From assembly GCF_017307055.1 (NCBI RefSeq), contig NZ_JAFLEQ010000003.1, forward strand, positions 541,733-605,732: a stretch of DNA of 64,000 bases, given 5' to 3'. Positions 1 to 9,114 of this stretch are shown here, one piece after another. Origin of the DNA: Corynebacterium mendelii. Its GTDB lineage: Bacteria > Actinomycetota > Actinomycetes > Mycobacteriales > Mycobacteriaceae. Below the pieces are notes generated by a model. That model was not told where the DNA came from. It worked only from the letters and a program-made list of their open reading frames with translations, and ran no database searches. Both the position numbers and the translations under genes were made by a program. Within the stretch, counting starts at the first letter, position 1. Each line of letters begins with the position of its first letter.

Positions 1-86
1 CCGCCACCGCAACAACAAGCACCACCCCGTGCTTTCCAACCGCTTTTTCCGCACCCGTTCCGCGACAGCTAGGACACACCACAACA

Positions 87-1301
87 ATGACCGTGAAAAC
101 ACTCAAAGACCTGCTCGACGAAGGCGTGACCGGACGCCACGTGCTGGTTCGCTCCGATTTCAACGTTCCGCTCAATGACGCCGGCGAGATCACCGACCCG
201 GGCCGTATCGACGCATCCCTGCCGACGATCAAGGCCCTGGTCGACGGTGGCGCCCGCGTTGTTCTCATGGCCCACCTGGGCCGCCCCAAGGGCGAAGTCA
301 ACCCGAAGTTCTCCCTCGCTCCGGTGGCCGAGGCTCTCTCCGAGCGTCTCGACCAGTATGTGGCTCTGGCCGGCGATGTGGTCGGCGAGGACGCCCATGA
401 GCGTGCCAACGGACTCAACGATGGCGATGTCATGCTCATCGAAAATGTTCGCTTCGATCCGCGTGAAACCTCCAAGGACGAGGAGCAGCGCAAGGAGTTC
501 GCCACCCAGCTGGCCAGTTTGACCGGTGACAACGGCGCTTTCGTTTCTGATGGTTTCGGTGTCGTCCACCGTGCCCAGACATCCGTCTACGATGTCGCCA
601 AGCTGCTGCCGCACTATGCGGGCCAGCTGGTCAACAAGGAAATCTCCACTCTGGCCAAGGTCGCGGAGAATCCGGACAAGCCCTACGTTGTCGTTCTCGG
701 CGGCTCCAAGGTCTCCGACAAGCTCGGCGTGATCAAAGCCCTGGCACCGAAGACCGATGCCCTGATCATCGGCGGCGGCATGTGCTACACCTTCCTCGCC
801 GCCCAGGGCCACAACGTCCAGAAGTCCCTGCTGCAGGAAGACATGATCGACACCTGCAAGCAGCTGATGGAAACCTACGGTGACGCCATCGTGCTGCCGG
901 TCGACCTGATCGCCGCCAGCGAGTTCGACAAGAACGCCGAATCAAAGGTCGTGGACCTGGACGGCATTCCGGAAGGCTGGATGAGCCTGGATATCGGACC
1001 GAAGTCGGTGGAGCTGTTCGAGGAGCGTCTGTCGAGCGCGAAGACCATCTTCTGGAACGGCCCGATGGGTGTGTTCGAGTTCGAGAAATTTGCCGCCGGC
1101 ACCAAGGGTGTTGCGGAGGCGATGATCAAAGCCACTGCCAACGGTGCTTTCTCCGTGGTCGGCGGCGGCGATTCCGCGGCCTCCGTGCGCACCCTCGGCC
1201 TGGACGAGGACGGCTTCTCCCACATCTCCACCGGCGGTGGCGCTTCCCTGGAATTCCTGGAAGGCAAAAAGCTTCCCGGCGTGGCCGTGCTGGAAGCTTA
1301 G
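87..1301 (+). CDS. pgk: Phosphoglycerate kinase
   Basis: Cytoplasmic glycolytic enzyme that transfers phosphate from 1,3-bisphosphoglycerate to ADP, giving 3-phosphoglycerate and ATP. The 404-residue product is the normal bacterial length. Visible motifs are the N-terminal RSDFNVPL substrate-binding stretch, the AHLGRPKG loop, [13 protein letters not shown], and the C-terminal nucleotide-binding segments [12 protein letters not shown] and WNGPMGVFE followed by the GGGDS loop. The ATG at 87 is the first start in frame and matches the family N-terminus. It is followed by tpi in the same direction after 283 bases that hold a strong hairpin. In C. glutamicum gap lies just upstream and would be expected left of the window, but is not visible here. 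Confidence 0.98.
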   Translation: MTVKTLKDLLDEGVTGRHVLVRSDFNVPLNDAGEITDPGRIDASLPTIKALVDGGARVVLMAHLGRPKGEVNPKFSLAPVAEALSERLDQYVALAGDVVGEDAHERANGLNDGDVMLIENVRFDPRETSKDEEQRKEFATQLASLTGDNGAFVSDGFGVVHRAQTSVYDVAKLLPHYAGQLVNKEISTLAKVAENPDKPYVVVLGGSKVSDKLGVIKALAPKTDALIIGGGMCYTFLAAQGHNVQKSLLQEDMIDTCKQLMETYGDAIVLPVDLIAASEFDKNAESKVVDLDGIPEGWMSLDIGPKSVELFEERLSSAKTIFWNGPMGVFEFEKFAAGTKGVAEAMIKATANGAFSVVGGGDSAASVRTLGLDEDGFSHISTGGGASLEFLEGKKLPGVAVLEA

Positions 1302-1421
1302 AAAACCCGTCACCGGGTGCGGCGCCCACAACTGTGTGGGGTGAAGGATTTTGCCCGCAAGGAAAAACACTCCGCGCCCGGTTTTACCGGCCGTGCACGC
1401 TACGTTGCCGCGGCCGCAACC

Positions 1422-1457
1422 GTCATCCCGCCGCCCGTGATCGGGCAGCGGGATGAC
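1422..1457 (+). terminator. Hairpin between pgk and tpi
   Basis: Inverted repeat with arms gtcatcccgc and gcgggatgac (10 bp), extended inward by gcccg/cgggc after one mismatch. There is no T-run after it, so it is more likely an mRNA-stability or partial-termination element inside a pgk-tpi transcript than a full intrinsic terminator. Confidence 0.45.
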
Positions 1458-1584
1458 ACCCGCCCCGGGATTCAACTGCCCGGGCGACACCATGGGGCAC
1501 CACGCCCCGCCAGATAGTCACAACACACCGTTCAAACGGAATTGACACAACCGAAGAAAACCTCCGGAAAGGACTTTTCGAACC

Positions 1585-2358
1585 ATGGCACGCACCCCCT
1601 TTATTGCCGGTAACTGGAAGATGAACCTCAACCACCTGGAGGCCATCTCCTGTGTGCAGAAGCTGGCTTTCGCCCTGCCCCAGGACTACTACGACAAGGT
1701 CGATGTGGCCGTGATCGTCCCCTTCACCGACATCCGCTCCGTACAGACCCTGGTCGAGGGTGACAAGCTGAAGGTCACCTACGGCGCCCAGGACATCTCC
1801 CAGCACGAATCCGGTGCCTACACCGGTGAGGTCGCCGGCGGCATGCTCGCCAAGCTCGGCTGCACGTGGGTTGTTGTCGGCCACTCCGAACGCCGTGACT
1901 ACCACAATGAATCCGATGAACTGGTTGCCGCCAAGGCCAAGGCCACGCTGCACAACGGCATGAAACCGATTGTCTGTGTCGGCGAGCCGCTGGAAATCCG
2001 CGAAGCCGGCACCCACGTCGACCATGTCACTGCCCAGGTGAAAGCCTCCCTGGCAGGCCTGGACAACAAGGACCTGGAAAACACCGTCATCGCCTACGAA
2101 CCGATCTGGGCCATCGGTACCGGCAAGGTTGCCTCGGCCGCCGACGCGCAGGAAGTCTGCCACGCCATCCGCGAAACCATCCGTGAAATTGCCGGCGACA
2201 GCATCGCCGACGGCATGCGCATTCTCTACGGCGGCTCGGTCAAGGCCGATTCCGTGGCAGAACTGGTCGGCCAACCCGATGTCGACGGTGGTCTGGTCGG
2301 CGGTGCTTCCCTGGACGGTGAAGCCTTCGCCAAGCTGGTCGCCAACGCGGCCCAGTAA
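1585..2358 (+). CDS. tpiA: Triosephosphate isomerase
   Basis: Interconverts dihydroxyacetone phosphate and glyceraldehyde 3-phosphate in the cytoplasm. The 257-residue TIM barrel shows the N-terminal GNWKMN segment with the catalytic Lys, VVGHSERR with the catalytic His near residue 99, and the signature [10 protein letters not shown] with the catalytic Glu, followed by the C-terminal LYGGSVK phosphate-binding loop. The ATG at 1585 is preceded by the ribosome binding site aaagga. It lies between pgk and ppc, as in C. glutamicum. Confidence 0.98.
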   Translation: MARTPFIAGNWKMNLNHLEAISCVQKLAFALPQDYYDKVDVAVIVPFTDIRSVQTLVEGDKLKVTYGAQDISQHESGAYTGEVAGGMLAKLGCTWVVVGHSERRDYHNESDELVAAKAKATLHNGMKPIVCVGEPLEIREAGTHVDHVTAQVKASLAGLDNKDLENTVIAYEPIWAIGTGKVASAADAQEVCHAIRETIREIAGDSIADGMRILYGGSVKADSVAELVGQPDVDGGLVGGASLDGEAFAKLVANAAQ

Positions 2359-2704
2359 CACCACCCATCTTTTTCCGGATATGTGTTCCACCGGCCGGGC
2401 CACCACCGGCCGGTACCGGAGACGATGAACCTGCCCACCAGCGGGAACACACCCGCCCGGCGTGCGAAGGTGCCCCGGGCGGGGTTTGTGCTGTTCGGGG
2501 GCAAGCCCGTCGGTTTCGCCTAGACTTGTGGCGGCACACCCAACTATTCAATATTATTTTCAATAACCCACCGGACCCGCACGATTTCGGGAGCGCGCAT
2601 CGATGTCTTTTCGCACCACAGGCCAATTGCCTCAGCCATTCTCGGTTTCCGGTGCGTTGCGTCAGGTGCTCAGGGAGTCCGGGGAAGGATTACAAGTACC
2701 CACC
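2359..2704 (+). other. tpi-ppc intergenic region
   Basis: About 345 bases. The first part holds the tpi terminator candidate at 2452-2490. Further on, tagact at 2521-2526 resembles a -10 box, and an AT-rich patch (ttcaatattattttcaataa) lies around 2547-2566. No separate gene is seen. An in-frame upstream start for ppc at 2603 exists but is not favoured. Confidence 0.4.
2452..2490 (+). terminator. Candidate terminator after tpi
   Basis: Nine-bp GC stem (cccgcccgg at 2452-2460, ccgggcggg at 2475-2483) followed by gtttgtg. The short, interrupted T-run makes this a moderate intrinsic terminator candidate. Confidence 0.5.
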
Positions 2705-5455
2705 GTGAACGATCAACTCCGTGAAGACATCCGTCATTTGGGCAGGATTTTGGGCAATGTGATCGCCGAACAGGAGGGCGAGGACATCTTTGCCCTCGTC
2801 GAGCAGGCCCGGCGCCGCGCTTTCGGCGTTTCCCTGGGAGGGGAGGATTTGTCGACCCTCAATGAGCTGCTTGCCGGACGGCCCACCGAACAGCTGCTTC
2901 CCGTGGTCCGGGCTTTCTCCCATTTCGCGCTGTTAGTCAACCTGGCCGAGGACCTTTCCGACGAATCTGAACGGCAGAAGGGGCTTGACGCCGGGGAGAT
3001 GCCAAAGGATTCCACACTGGCGGCAACCTGGATCAAACTGAAAAATGCCGATATTTCCGGCGAGGAAGTCACCCGGATGATCGAGGGCGCGGAAATCGCC
3101 CCGGTGCTGACGGCACACCCCACCGAAACCCGGCGACGTACCGTGTTCGACGTGCAAAAAGACATTACCCGGCTGATGATTGAGCGCCACTCGATTCTCA
3201 GTCGGCCGGAAAACGCCCGCACCCGCCCTCGGCTGGAGAAAATCGACAGGGCACTGCGCCGCACCATCACCGTGCTGTGGCAGACGGCCCTGGTCCGTGT
3301 GGCCCGGCCCCGTATCGAAGACGAAGTCGAGGTGGGGTTGCGCTACTACAAACTGTCGCTGTTGCAGACCATTCCCAGGATCAACCAGGATGTGTCCCGC
3401 GAGTTGAGGGACCGTTTCGGCCCGCAGGTACCCAAATCCGCGGTCATCAAACCCGGCTCCTGGATTGGCGGCGACCATGACGGCAACCCTTATGTGACAG
3501 CTGACACCCTGCACTACGCCACCACCAGGGCAGCGCAGACGGTGCTGCGCCATTACATCCGGGAGCTGCATGCCCTGGAACACGAATTGTCCCTCTCGGA
3601 CAGGTTGACCGAGGTCAGCGATGAGCTTGTCGACCTGGCCGCCAAGGGCCGCAACGATGTGCCCTCCCGGGTCGATGAACCCTACCGGCGGGCCGTACAC
3701 GGTATGCGCGGCCGGATGATGAAAACCTGCTGCGAGTTGATCGGAAAAGATTCCGTGGAAGGCAACTGGTACCAGGACCACCAGGCCTACCCGGATGCGG
3801 AGACGTTCACCAGGGATTTGAACGTGCTCGACGCGTCGCTTCGCGCCAGCCACGACGACCTGATCGCCGACGACCGGTTGGCCCGCCTGCGCGCCGCGGT
3901 GTTCTCCTTCGGTTTCCACCTGTACTCGCTGGATATCCGCCAGAACTCGGACTCCTTCGAGGATGTGCTCGACGAGGTGTTTGCCGCCGCCGGGGTGGCC
4001 ACCAGCTACCGGGATCTTGATGAGACGGCCAAACGTGCTCTGCTGCTGGCGGAGATGGCCAGCCCCCGGCCACTGATCCCGGTGGGGGACAACAATTTCT
4101 CCGAGGCGACGGTGCGGGAGCTGAAGCTTATCGAGGCGGCCAAACAAGCCGTCGACCGGTTCGGCCCGCGGATGGTGCCGCACTGCATTATCTCCATGGC
4201 CACCTCGGTCACCGATGTGCTCGAGCCGATGGTGCTGCTCAAAGAGTTCGGCCTCATCCGGCCCAACGGTGACAAACCGACCGGAAGCATCGACATCATT
4301 CCGCTGTTTGAAACCATCGACGACCTCCAGGCGGGCGCCGATATTCTCCAGGACTTGTGGGGTGAGCCGGTCTACCGCAACTATCTGGCGCAGCGCGGCA
4401 ACACCCAGGAAGTGATGCTCGGATACTCCGACTCCAACAAGGACGGCGGATATTTCGCAGCCAACTGGGCGCTCTACGACGCGGAGCTGGCGATTGTCAA
4501 GGCCTCCCAGAAAGCCGGAGTGGGTCTGCGGTTTTTCCATGGCCGCGGCGGTACCGTCGGCCGTGGCGGTGGACCCAGCTACGACGCCATCCTGGCCCAG
4601 CCCAAGGGAGCAGTCACCGGATCTGTGCGGGTGACCGAACAAGGGGAGATCATCTCCGCGAAATACGGCTCTGCCGTATCAGCCAGACGAAACCTCGAAG
4701 CGCTGGTTGCCTCCACCCTGGAAGCATCCCTGCTGGAGGTATCCGACCTGGAACAGCCGGAAGAGGCTTACCAGATCATGCGCCAGATTTCGGCGCTGTC
4801 GCAGAAAAAATACGCCGAACTCGTTCACGACGATCCGGGCTTTATCCCGTACTTCACTTCGTCGACACCCCTGGCCGAGATCGGCAGCCTCAATATCGGC
4901 TCCCGCCCGGCCACCCGCAAACAAACCTCGACTGTCAGTGACCTGCGTGCCATCCCATGGGTTCTGGCCTGGTCCCAGTCCCGTGTCATGTTGCCCGGTT
5001 GGTTCGGTGTGGGCACCGCTTTCAAACAGTGGATCGACGGTGATGAGGACAAGCTGCGCCGACTGCAGGAACTCAATGAACGCTGGCCGTTCTTCCGGTC
5101 GGTGCTGTCGAATATGGCGCAGGTGATGAGTAAAGCCGACATGGCCCTGGCCAAGCTCTACGCCGGCCTGGTCGATGACGACGGGGTCGAGGCAAGGGTG
5201 TTTGAGACCATCCGGGACGAATACGAACTGACCCGGCGGATGTTCTACGAGATCACCGAGTCCTACACGCTGCTCGACGACAACCCGGAGCTGGAACGCT
5301 CGGCGCGCAAACGCTTCCCGTATCTTTTGCCGCTGAACTGCATCCAGGCCGAGATGCTGCGGCGTTACCGCGCCGGTGACGACGGGGAACTGGTCGGGCC
5401 GTGCATCCGGTTGACCATGAACGGTCTGGCTACCGCACTGCGGAACTCCGGTTAA
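2705..5455 (+). CDS. ppc: Phosphoenolpyruvate carboxylase
   Basis: Anaplerotic enzyme that carboxylates phosphoenolpyruvate to oxaloacetate with bicarbonate. The 916-residue product matches the C. glutamicum enzyme (about 919) when translation starts at the GTG at 2705, giving an N-terminus VNDQLREDIRHLG. A longer reading from ATG 2603 would add 34 residues with no family counterpart. Visible active-site motifs are VLTAHPTETRRRT (catalytic His), GSWIGGDHDGNP, EVMLGYSDSNKDGG, the glycine loop FHGRGGTVGRGGG, and the conserved C-terminus LTMNGLATALRNSG. A purine-rich gggaagga lies about 15 bases before the GTG, slightly far for a ribosome binding site. secG follows. Confidence 0.97.
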   Translation: MNDQLREDIRHLGRILGNVIAEQEGEDIFALVEQARRRAFGVSLGGEDLSTLNELLAGRPTEQLLPVVRAFSHFALLVNLAEDLSDESERQKGLDAGEMPKDSTLAATWIKLKNADISGEEVTRMIEGAEIAPVLTAHPTETRRRTVFDVQKDITRLMIERHSILSRPENARTRPRLEKIDRALRRTITVLWQTALVRVARPRIEDEVEVGLRYYKLSLLQTIPRINQDVSRELRDRFGPQVPKSAVIKPGSWIGGDHDGNPYVTADTLHYATTRAAQTVLRHYIRELHALEHELSLSDRLTEVSDELVDLAAKGRNDVPSRVDEPYRRAVHGMRGRMMKTCCELIGKDSVEGNWYQDHQAYPDAETFTRDLNVLDASLRASHDDLIADDRLARLRAAVFSFGFHLYSLDIRQNSDSFEDVLDEVFAAAGVATSYRDLDETAKRALLLAEMASPRPLIPVGDNNFSEATVRELKLIEAAKQAVDRFGPRMVPHCIISMATSVTDVLEPMVLLKEFGLIRPNGDKPTGSIDIIPLFETIDDLQAGADILQDLWGEPVYRNYLAQRGNTQEVMLGYSDSNKDGGYFAANWALYDAELAIVKASQKAGVGLRFFHGRGGTVGRGGGPSYDAILAQPKGAVTGSVRVTEQGEIISAKYGSAVSARRNLEALVASTLEASLLEVSDLEQPEEAYQIMRQISALSQKKYAELVHDDPGFIPYFTSSTPLAEIGSLNIGSRPATRKQTSTVSDLRAIPWVLAWSQSRVMLPGWFGVGTAFKQWIDGDEDKLRRLQELNERWPFFRSVLSNMAQVMSKADMALAKLYAGLVDDDGVEARVFETIRDEYELTRRMFYEITESYTLLDDNPELERSARKRFPYLLPLNCIQAEMLRRYRAGDDGELVGPCIRLTMNGLATALRNSG

Positions 5456-5473
5456 GACACGCCGCGTCCACCC

Positions 5474-5503
5474 ACCCGGCCGGTTATGTATAATTGGCCG
5501 GGT
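5474..5503 (+). promoter_or_regulatory. secG promoter inside an inverted repeat
   Basis: Perfect 8-bp arms acccggcc (5474-5481) and ggccgggt (5496-5503) flank a loop that contains a consensus -10 box, tataat, at 5489-5494. The -35 region is not recognisable. The arrangement suggests a promoter that can also fold as a hairpin at the end of ppc, or a protein-binding palindrome over the -10. Confidence 0.5.
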
Positions 5504-5593
5504 GTCTGTGCCGGGCAGCGTGATATTCCGCTGCGGCCGGTACAGAAAACAACACATACTTTTCGCACGAATAAAAACCAACGAAGGACACCG

Positions 5594-5830
5594 ATGGTTC
5601 TCGCTCTCCAGATCATTTTGGTCATTGCCGCCGTGCTCATGACGATTTTCATCCTGCTCCACAAGGGCAAGGGTGGCGGTCTGTCGAGCCTGTTCGGTGG
5701 TGGCGTCCAGTCGAACCTGTCCGGTTCCACTGTCGTCGAGAAAAACCTCGACCGCGTGACCATTATCTGCTGTCTGATTTGGCTGGCCTGCATTGTGGCA
5801 CTGAATCTGCTGCAGGCCTACGCCACCTAG
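5594..5830 (+). CDS. secG: Preprotein translocase subunit SecG
   Basis: Small accessory membrane subunit of the SecYEG translocon that supports SecA-driven export. The 78-residue product has the expected two membrane segments (about residues 3-20 and 53-74) joined by a Gly/Ser-rich loop containing HKGKGGGLSSLFGGG, the SecG hallmark. The ATG at 5594 has gaagga six bases upstream. An earlier in-frame ATG at 5486 would add 36 polar residues and run through the promoter, so it is rejected. Its place directly after ppc is conserved in corynebacteria. Confidence 0.95.
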   Translation: MVLALQIILVIAAVLMTIFILLHKGKGGGLSSLFGGGVQSNLSGSTVVEKNLDRVTIICCLIWLACIVALNLLQAYAT

Positions 5831-5874
5831 AAATAACCAGCCGGCCCCGCGGCCGCCGGCATCGACCACATCTC

Positions 5875-5918
5875 AACCGGGTACCACCGGGCGTGAGCGC
5901 CTGATGGACCCGGTTTTT
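5875..5918 (+). terminator. Terminator after secG
   Basis: Stem aaccgggt/acccggtt (5875-5882 with 5908-5915) whose right arm runs into ttttt. A good intrinsic terminator closing the rightward secG transcript. Confidence 0.7.
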
Positions 5919-6053
5919 CGTGTCCCAATCTTTTCCCGCCGTATTTTTCACCTGCTCCGCCGCTGGCCGTGACACACCCAGCGGCGCTCCACCAGCAACC
6001 CGCCCCGGTAATTTTGTCTGGTGCCGCGCCGCTTCCCGGAAAAAGCCGCACGG

Positions 6054-6758
6054 CTAGCGCTGTTCCAGCAGCGGTGTGAGAATGGTCTGTTCCACACCGG
6101 CCAAAACCGCATCGATGGTCATTGTGTAGTAGGTGGTGGAAATGTCCTCGGCCGCCTGCTGATCATTGCGGATCAATCCGACGAAGGTGTCCAGGAAACG
6201 GGAAATTGGCCCACTGGTGGCGGCCATGGGTTCCAGTTTCGCGACCAGGGCATCCATGTCCTGGCGGGGGCCGGGATAGTTGGGTGATTTCGCGTCCCGG
6301 ATCACCACCGATGACACGGCGACGTTGAGGATCATGGAGTAGACCATCACCGCCGTATCGCCGAATCCGGCGTCCTCCAGTTTCCTCAGGCCGGTATCGA
6401 GGGTGCTGAAAGCGGAGTCCGGCATGTGGGCGCGCATCATCCTGTCGGCCAGCCCGGGATAGTCCAGCAGTACCGGCCGGAGGTTGTGCGCCAGCTGCCG
6501 GAACCACTGTTTCCACTCCAGAGAATCATCCGGCAGCTGTGCCGAGGCGTAGATACGGTCGGTGACGGCATCGATCAGGTCGGTCTTGGTGGAAAAATAG
6601 TGGTAGATCACGGACGGCACCACGTCGAGTTCCGCGGCAAGTGCCCTGACCGACCAGCCATCGATGCCGTGGATGTGGGCCAAAGAAATGGCGGCATCGA
6701 TGACGGTATCGGGGGAAAGGCCCGCCCGCCTGCTTGTTGGTCCCGGTTGTCCAGCCAT
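6054..6758 (-). CDS. TetR-family transcriptional regulator
   Basis: Predicted one-component repressor of 234 residues with an N-terminal helix-turn-helix (about residues 15-60, with WSVRALAAELDVVPSVIYHYFSTK, the typical TetR recognition helix) and a variable ligand-binding C-terminal half of the type seen in drug-exporter repressors. The chosen start, MAGQPGP at 6758, places the gene clear of the operator palindrome. An in-frame start at 6821 would translate through the operator. It is divergent from an MFS exporter and very probably represses it and itself. The inducer cannot be told from sequence. This pair is not part of the conserved C. glutamicum order I know for this locus, so it looks accessory. 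Confidence 0.88.
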   Translation of the reverse strand: MAGQPGPTSRRAGLSPDTVIDAAISLAHIHGIDGWSVRALAAELDVVPSVIYHYFSTKTDLIDAVTDRIYASAQLPDDSLEWKQWFRQLAHNLRPVLLDYPGLADRMMRAHMPDSAFSTLDTGLRKLEDAGFGDTAVMVYSMILNVAVSSVVIRDAKSPNYPGPRQDMDALVAKLEPMAATSGPISRFLDTFVGLIRNDQQAAEDISTTYYTMTIDAVLAGVEQTILTPLLEQR

Positions 6759-6779
6759 GGTTGCCCATTGTAGTAGCTC

Positions 6780-6808
6780 TTGCCGATGGTAGAACACAGT
6801 TCTAGTAT
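6780..6808 (+). promoter_or_regulatory. MFS promoter with overlapping TetR operator
   Basis: A -35 box ttgccg (6780-6785), 17-base spacer and -10 box tagtat (6803-6808) point right towards the MFS gene. A perfect palindrome, tagaac-aca-gttcta (6790-6804), fills the spacer and overlaps the -10, where a bound repressor would block RNA polymerase. It is the obvious binding site for the divergent TetR protein. Confidence 0.7.
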
Positions 6809-6837
6809 GGAGGATGTCCAAAAGCTAAGGCTGCCCT

Positions 6838-8196
6838 GTGTCGAAAAGAAAGTTGGTAGTGATGGATACGCGGCGTGACAGCGGCAACGACCGGGAGCGC
6901 GACAACGGTTCCGGTATGCCGTCCCGGGTGCAGGCACCCGTGGTGCTGGCAACAGTGTTTCTGGCTTATATGGGGCAGATGCTGCTCAATCCGATCATCG
7001 CCCCCTTGTCCCGCGCGATGGGTCTGAAGGCCTGGCAGATCGGCGCGGTGATCTCTTTGTCGGCGGTGGTGTTGGCGCTTCTGTCACCGAAGTGGGGGAG
7101 AACCAGCCAGCGCATCGGCGTGAAAAAGGTGCTCATGCTTTCGCTGGCAGGGGCGGCTGTGTCGCTGGCGCTGTTTGGGTTGGTGGCCTGGGCCGGTACA
7201 ACAGGGCTTGTCACCGGTGGTGTGCTGTTTGCCGCCATCGCTGTTCTCCGCGGTGTCGCCTACGGTGCGACAATCTCGGCGGTCGCGCCCTCCTCACAGG
7301 CCTATCTGGTCGATAACACCACCACGGAAGCCCAGCGGTTGAAGGCGATGGGGGCGATCGGCGCCGCCCAGGGCCTGTCGGCCATAGTGGGTGGGTTGGT
7401 TGGTGGGGGACTCGGGTATTTTTTCGGGTTGATGGCGCCGCTTGTCGTCATGCCGCTGATCGTGCTGGCCGCCATAGGATACGTGGGCGTGGGCTTTCAC
7501 CCGGTGGCGGCGCGGGGGCGCTACCTGGAGCCGAAAAAAATCGCCTACACCGATCCGCGGGTGATGTGTTACCTGATCAGCGGTTTTCTGTTGTTTCTGG
7601 CTTTTTCTTCCCTGCAGGTGCTGTTCGGGTTCACGATTCAGGACCGGTTCGGTCTGGGGGCGGAACAAACCGCGGGCATGACTGCTGTGTTCATGTCGGT
7701 GATGGCGGTGACGATGGTGCTGACCCAGGGGGTGCTGGTGCCGAAACTGCCCTGGCCCTCGAGGGTTATTCTGCGCCGCGGACTGGTGGTGATGGCTATC
7801 TCGGCGGTCATGGTGTGGCCCACCGGTTCGTATGTGCTGCTGACAGTCGGTGTTGTTTTGTTCGGCCTGGGTTCCGGTGCGGCGATGACCGGCTACACAG
7901 CCGGACCCACCCTGTATCTGAACGGTGACGAGCAGGGATCCCTGGCTGGGATCATCAACTCCAACAACGGTGTCACCTATGCCGTGGCACCGGTGATCTC
8001 GACGGCGCTCTACAGCATCAATCCGCAGGCGGCATTCACCTTTGTCATTGTTCTGGCGGTTGCGGCCGTCGTGTTTGCCTACCTTCATCCGCGGCTGCGG
8101 CCCGACAAGCAGAAAGAAAGGGCGGAAGCAGCGGCGAAGGGGCAGACCCTGGCGCCCATCGCCAACAGTGGTACCGGCGGGCAACCGGCGCAGTGA
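6838..8196 (+). CDS. MFS multidrug-type exporter
   Basis: Membrane transporter of 452 residues with about 12 predicted transmembrane segments starting near residue 35. The loop between segments 2 and 3 carries PKWGRTSQRIGVKK, a version of the MFS motif A. The C-terminal 35 residues are cytoplasmic and charged. The GTG at 6838 has aagg nine bases upstream. The divergent TetR gene and shared operator suggest a substrate-induced efflux pump. Family membership supports proton-coupled drug or metabolite export, but the substrate is unknown. Confidence 0.88.
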   Translation: MSKRKLVVMDTRRDSGNDRERDNGSGMPSRVQAPVVLATVFLAYMGQMLLNPIIAPLSRAMGLKAWQIGAVISLSAVVLALLSPKWGRTSQRIGVKKVLMLSLAGAAVSLALFGLVAWAGTTGLVTGGVLFAAIAVLRGVAYGATISAVAPSSQAYLVDNTTTEAQRLKAMGAIGAAQGLSAIVGGLVGGGLGYFFGLMAPLVVMPLIVLAAIGYVGVGFHPVAARGRYLEPKKIAYTDPRVMCYLISGFLLFLAFSSLQVLFGFTIQDRFGLGAEQTAGMTAVFMSVMAVTMVLTQGVLVPKLPWPSRVILRRGLVVMAISAVMVWPTGSYVLLTVGVVLFGLGSGAAMTGYTAGPTLYLNGDEQGSLAGIINSNNGVTYAVAPVISTALYSINPQAAFTFVIVLAVAAVVFAYLHPRLRPDKQKERAEAAAKGQTLAPIANSGTGGQPAQ

Positions 8197-8221
8197 CACA
8201 CTGCGGTGGGCGATACAGCAG

Positions 8222-8258
8222 TGCCAGGGCACGGTCGCTGTGCGGCAGTGCCCTGGCA
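8222..8258. terminator. Hairpin between convergent MFS and pgl genes
   Basis: An 11-bp perfect stem (tgccagggcac at 8222-8232, gtgccctggca at 8248-8258) lies between two converging genes. It lacks a T-run on either side, so it may end transcription in both directions only weakly. Confidence 0.45.
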
Positions 8259-8279
8259 GTCACGCGGATGGTGTTGGTG

Positions 8280-9008
8280 CTAATCGAGTAGACCGGCTGC
8301 CGCCTGATCAAGATAGATCCTGGTCTGGGTGCGGCCCGTGGCCCCGGCGACCGGAAGATCAAGGGGGTCGGCACCGTCGACAAGCTGTTTGACTGCGTCG
8401 GCTTTGTTTTCCCCGGCGACCAGAAGCCACACCCGTTCCGCGGCGCGTACGGCAGGCAGTGTCAGGGTGCAGCGCTGCGGCGGCGGCTTCGGGGAATCGG
8501 TGACCGCGGCCGTGAACACGGTGGTCTCAGCGGTGGCTGCGGTGTGGGGGAACAGCGAGTTGATATGGCCTTCCCCGCCCATGCCCAGCAGATGAAGGTC
8601 AAAGCCACGCGGTGCGTGTTCGTCAATCAGCCGGGCATAGTCGGCGGCCGCCGCGGCAAGATCATCCCGGGGAAGATTCCAGCTGAAGATATTGTCTTCC
8701 GGTATCCCGGCAGGGTCCAGAAAACACCGGCGGGCGGCACCTTCATTGGATTCCTCGTCGTCGACGCCCACGTTGCGCTCATCACCGAAGAAGAAATCGA
8801 TGGAATCCAGTTCCAGTCCGGAGTCGGCGGCCAACCCAGCCAGCTTTTCAAGGAACATGATCCCGGCGCCGCCGCCGGTGAGCACTACCTTGAGCCGGCC
8901 GTCACCGGTGACACCACCCCGGTTCCGGGCGGCCGCTAAAACGGTGAGAAAATCCGCTGCGGCACGGTCGGTCAGGGCGTTGAGGTCGGCTAGACGAATT
9001 ATGTCCAT
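8280..9008 (-). CDS. pgl: 6-Phosphogluconolactonase
   Basis: Hydrolyses 6-phosphogluconolactone to 6-phosphogluconate, the second oxidative pentose-phosphate step (the devB/pgl family). The 242-residue product shows the family motifs LTGGGAG, the FFFGDERNVG substrate loop, LLGMGGEGHINSLFP with the catalytic His, and a C-terminal TLTLPAVRAAERVWLLVAG. The sequence gaaaga precedes a double ATG (9011 and 9008). The second is better spaced and is used here. The gene is last in the minus-strand cluster tkt-tal-zwf-opcA-pgl and follows opcA after about 106 bases. Confidence 0.93.
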   Translation of the reverse strand: MDIIRLADLNALTDRAAADFLTVLAAARNRGGVTGDGRLKVVLTGGGAGIMFLEKLAGLAADSGLELDSIDFFFGDERNVGVDDEESNEGAARRCFLDPAGIPEDNIFSWNLPRDDLAAAAADYARLIDEHAPRGFDLHLLGMGGEGHINSLFPHTAATAETTVFTAAVTDSPKPPPQRCTLTLPAVRAAERVWLLVAGENKADAVKQLVDGADPLDLPVAGATGRTQTRIYLDQAAAGLLD

Positions 9009-9114
9009 CATGGTCTTTCTGTGACGGGTTGTGTTAGAAAAAGCGGCTGCGGGGGCGAACCCGCCGACTACCTGCGGGCACCGGCAGTAAACAGGCTGCG
9101 GTAGTCCGCGCATT

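Noticed and set aside
2933-4642. Long open frame (569 codons) on the minus strand inside ppc
   Set aside because: It is a shadow of the high-GC ppc gene; the protein is rich in His/Gly/Val/Gln with no recognisable domain, and ppc is certain.
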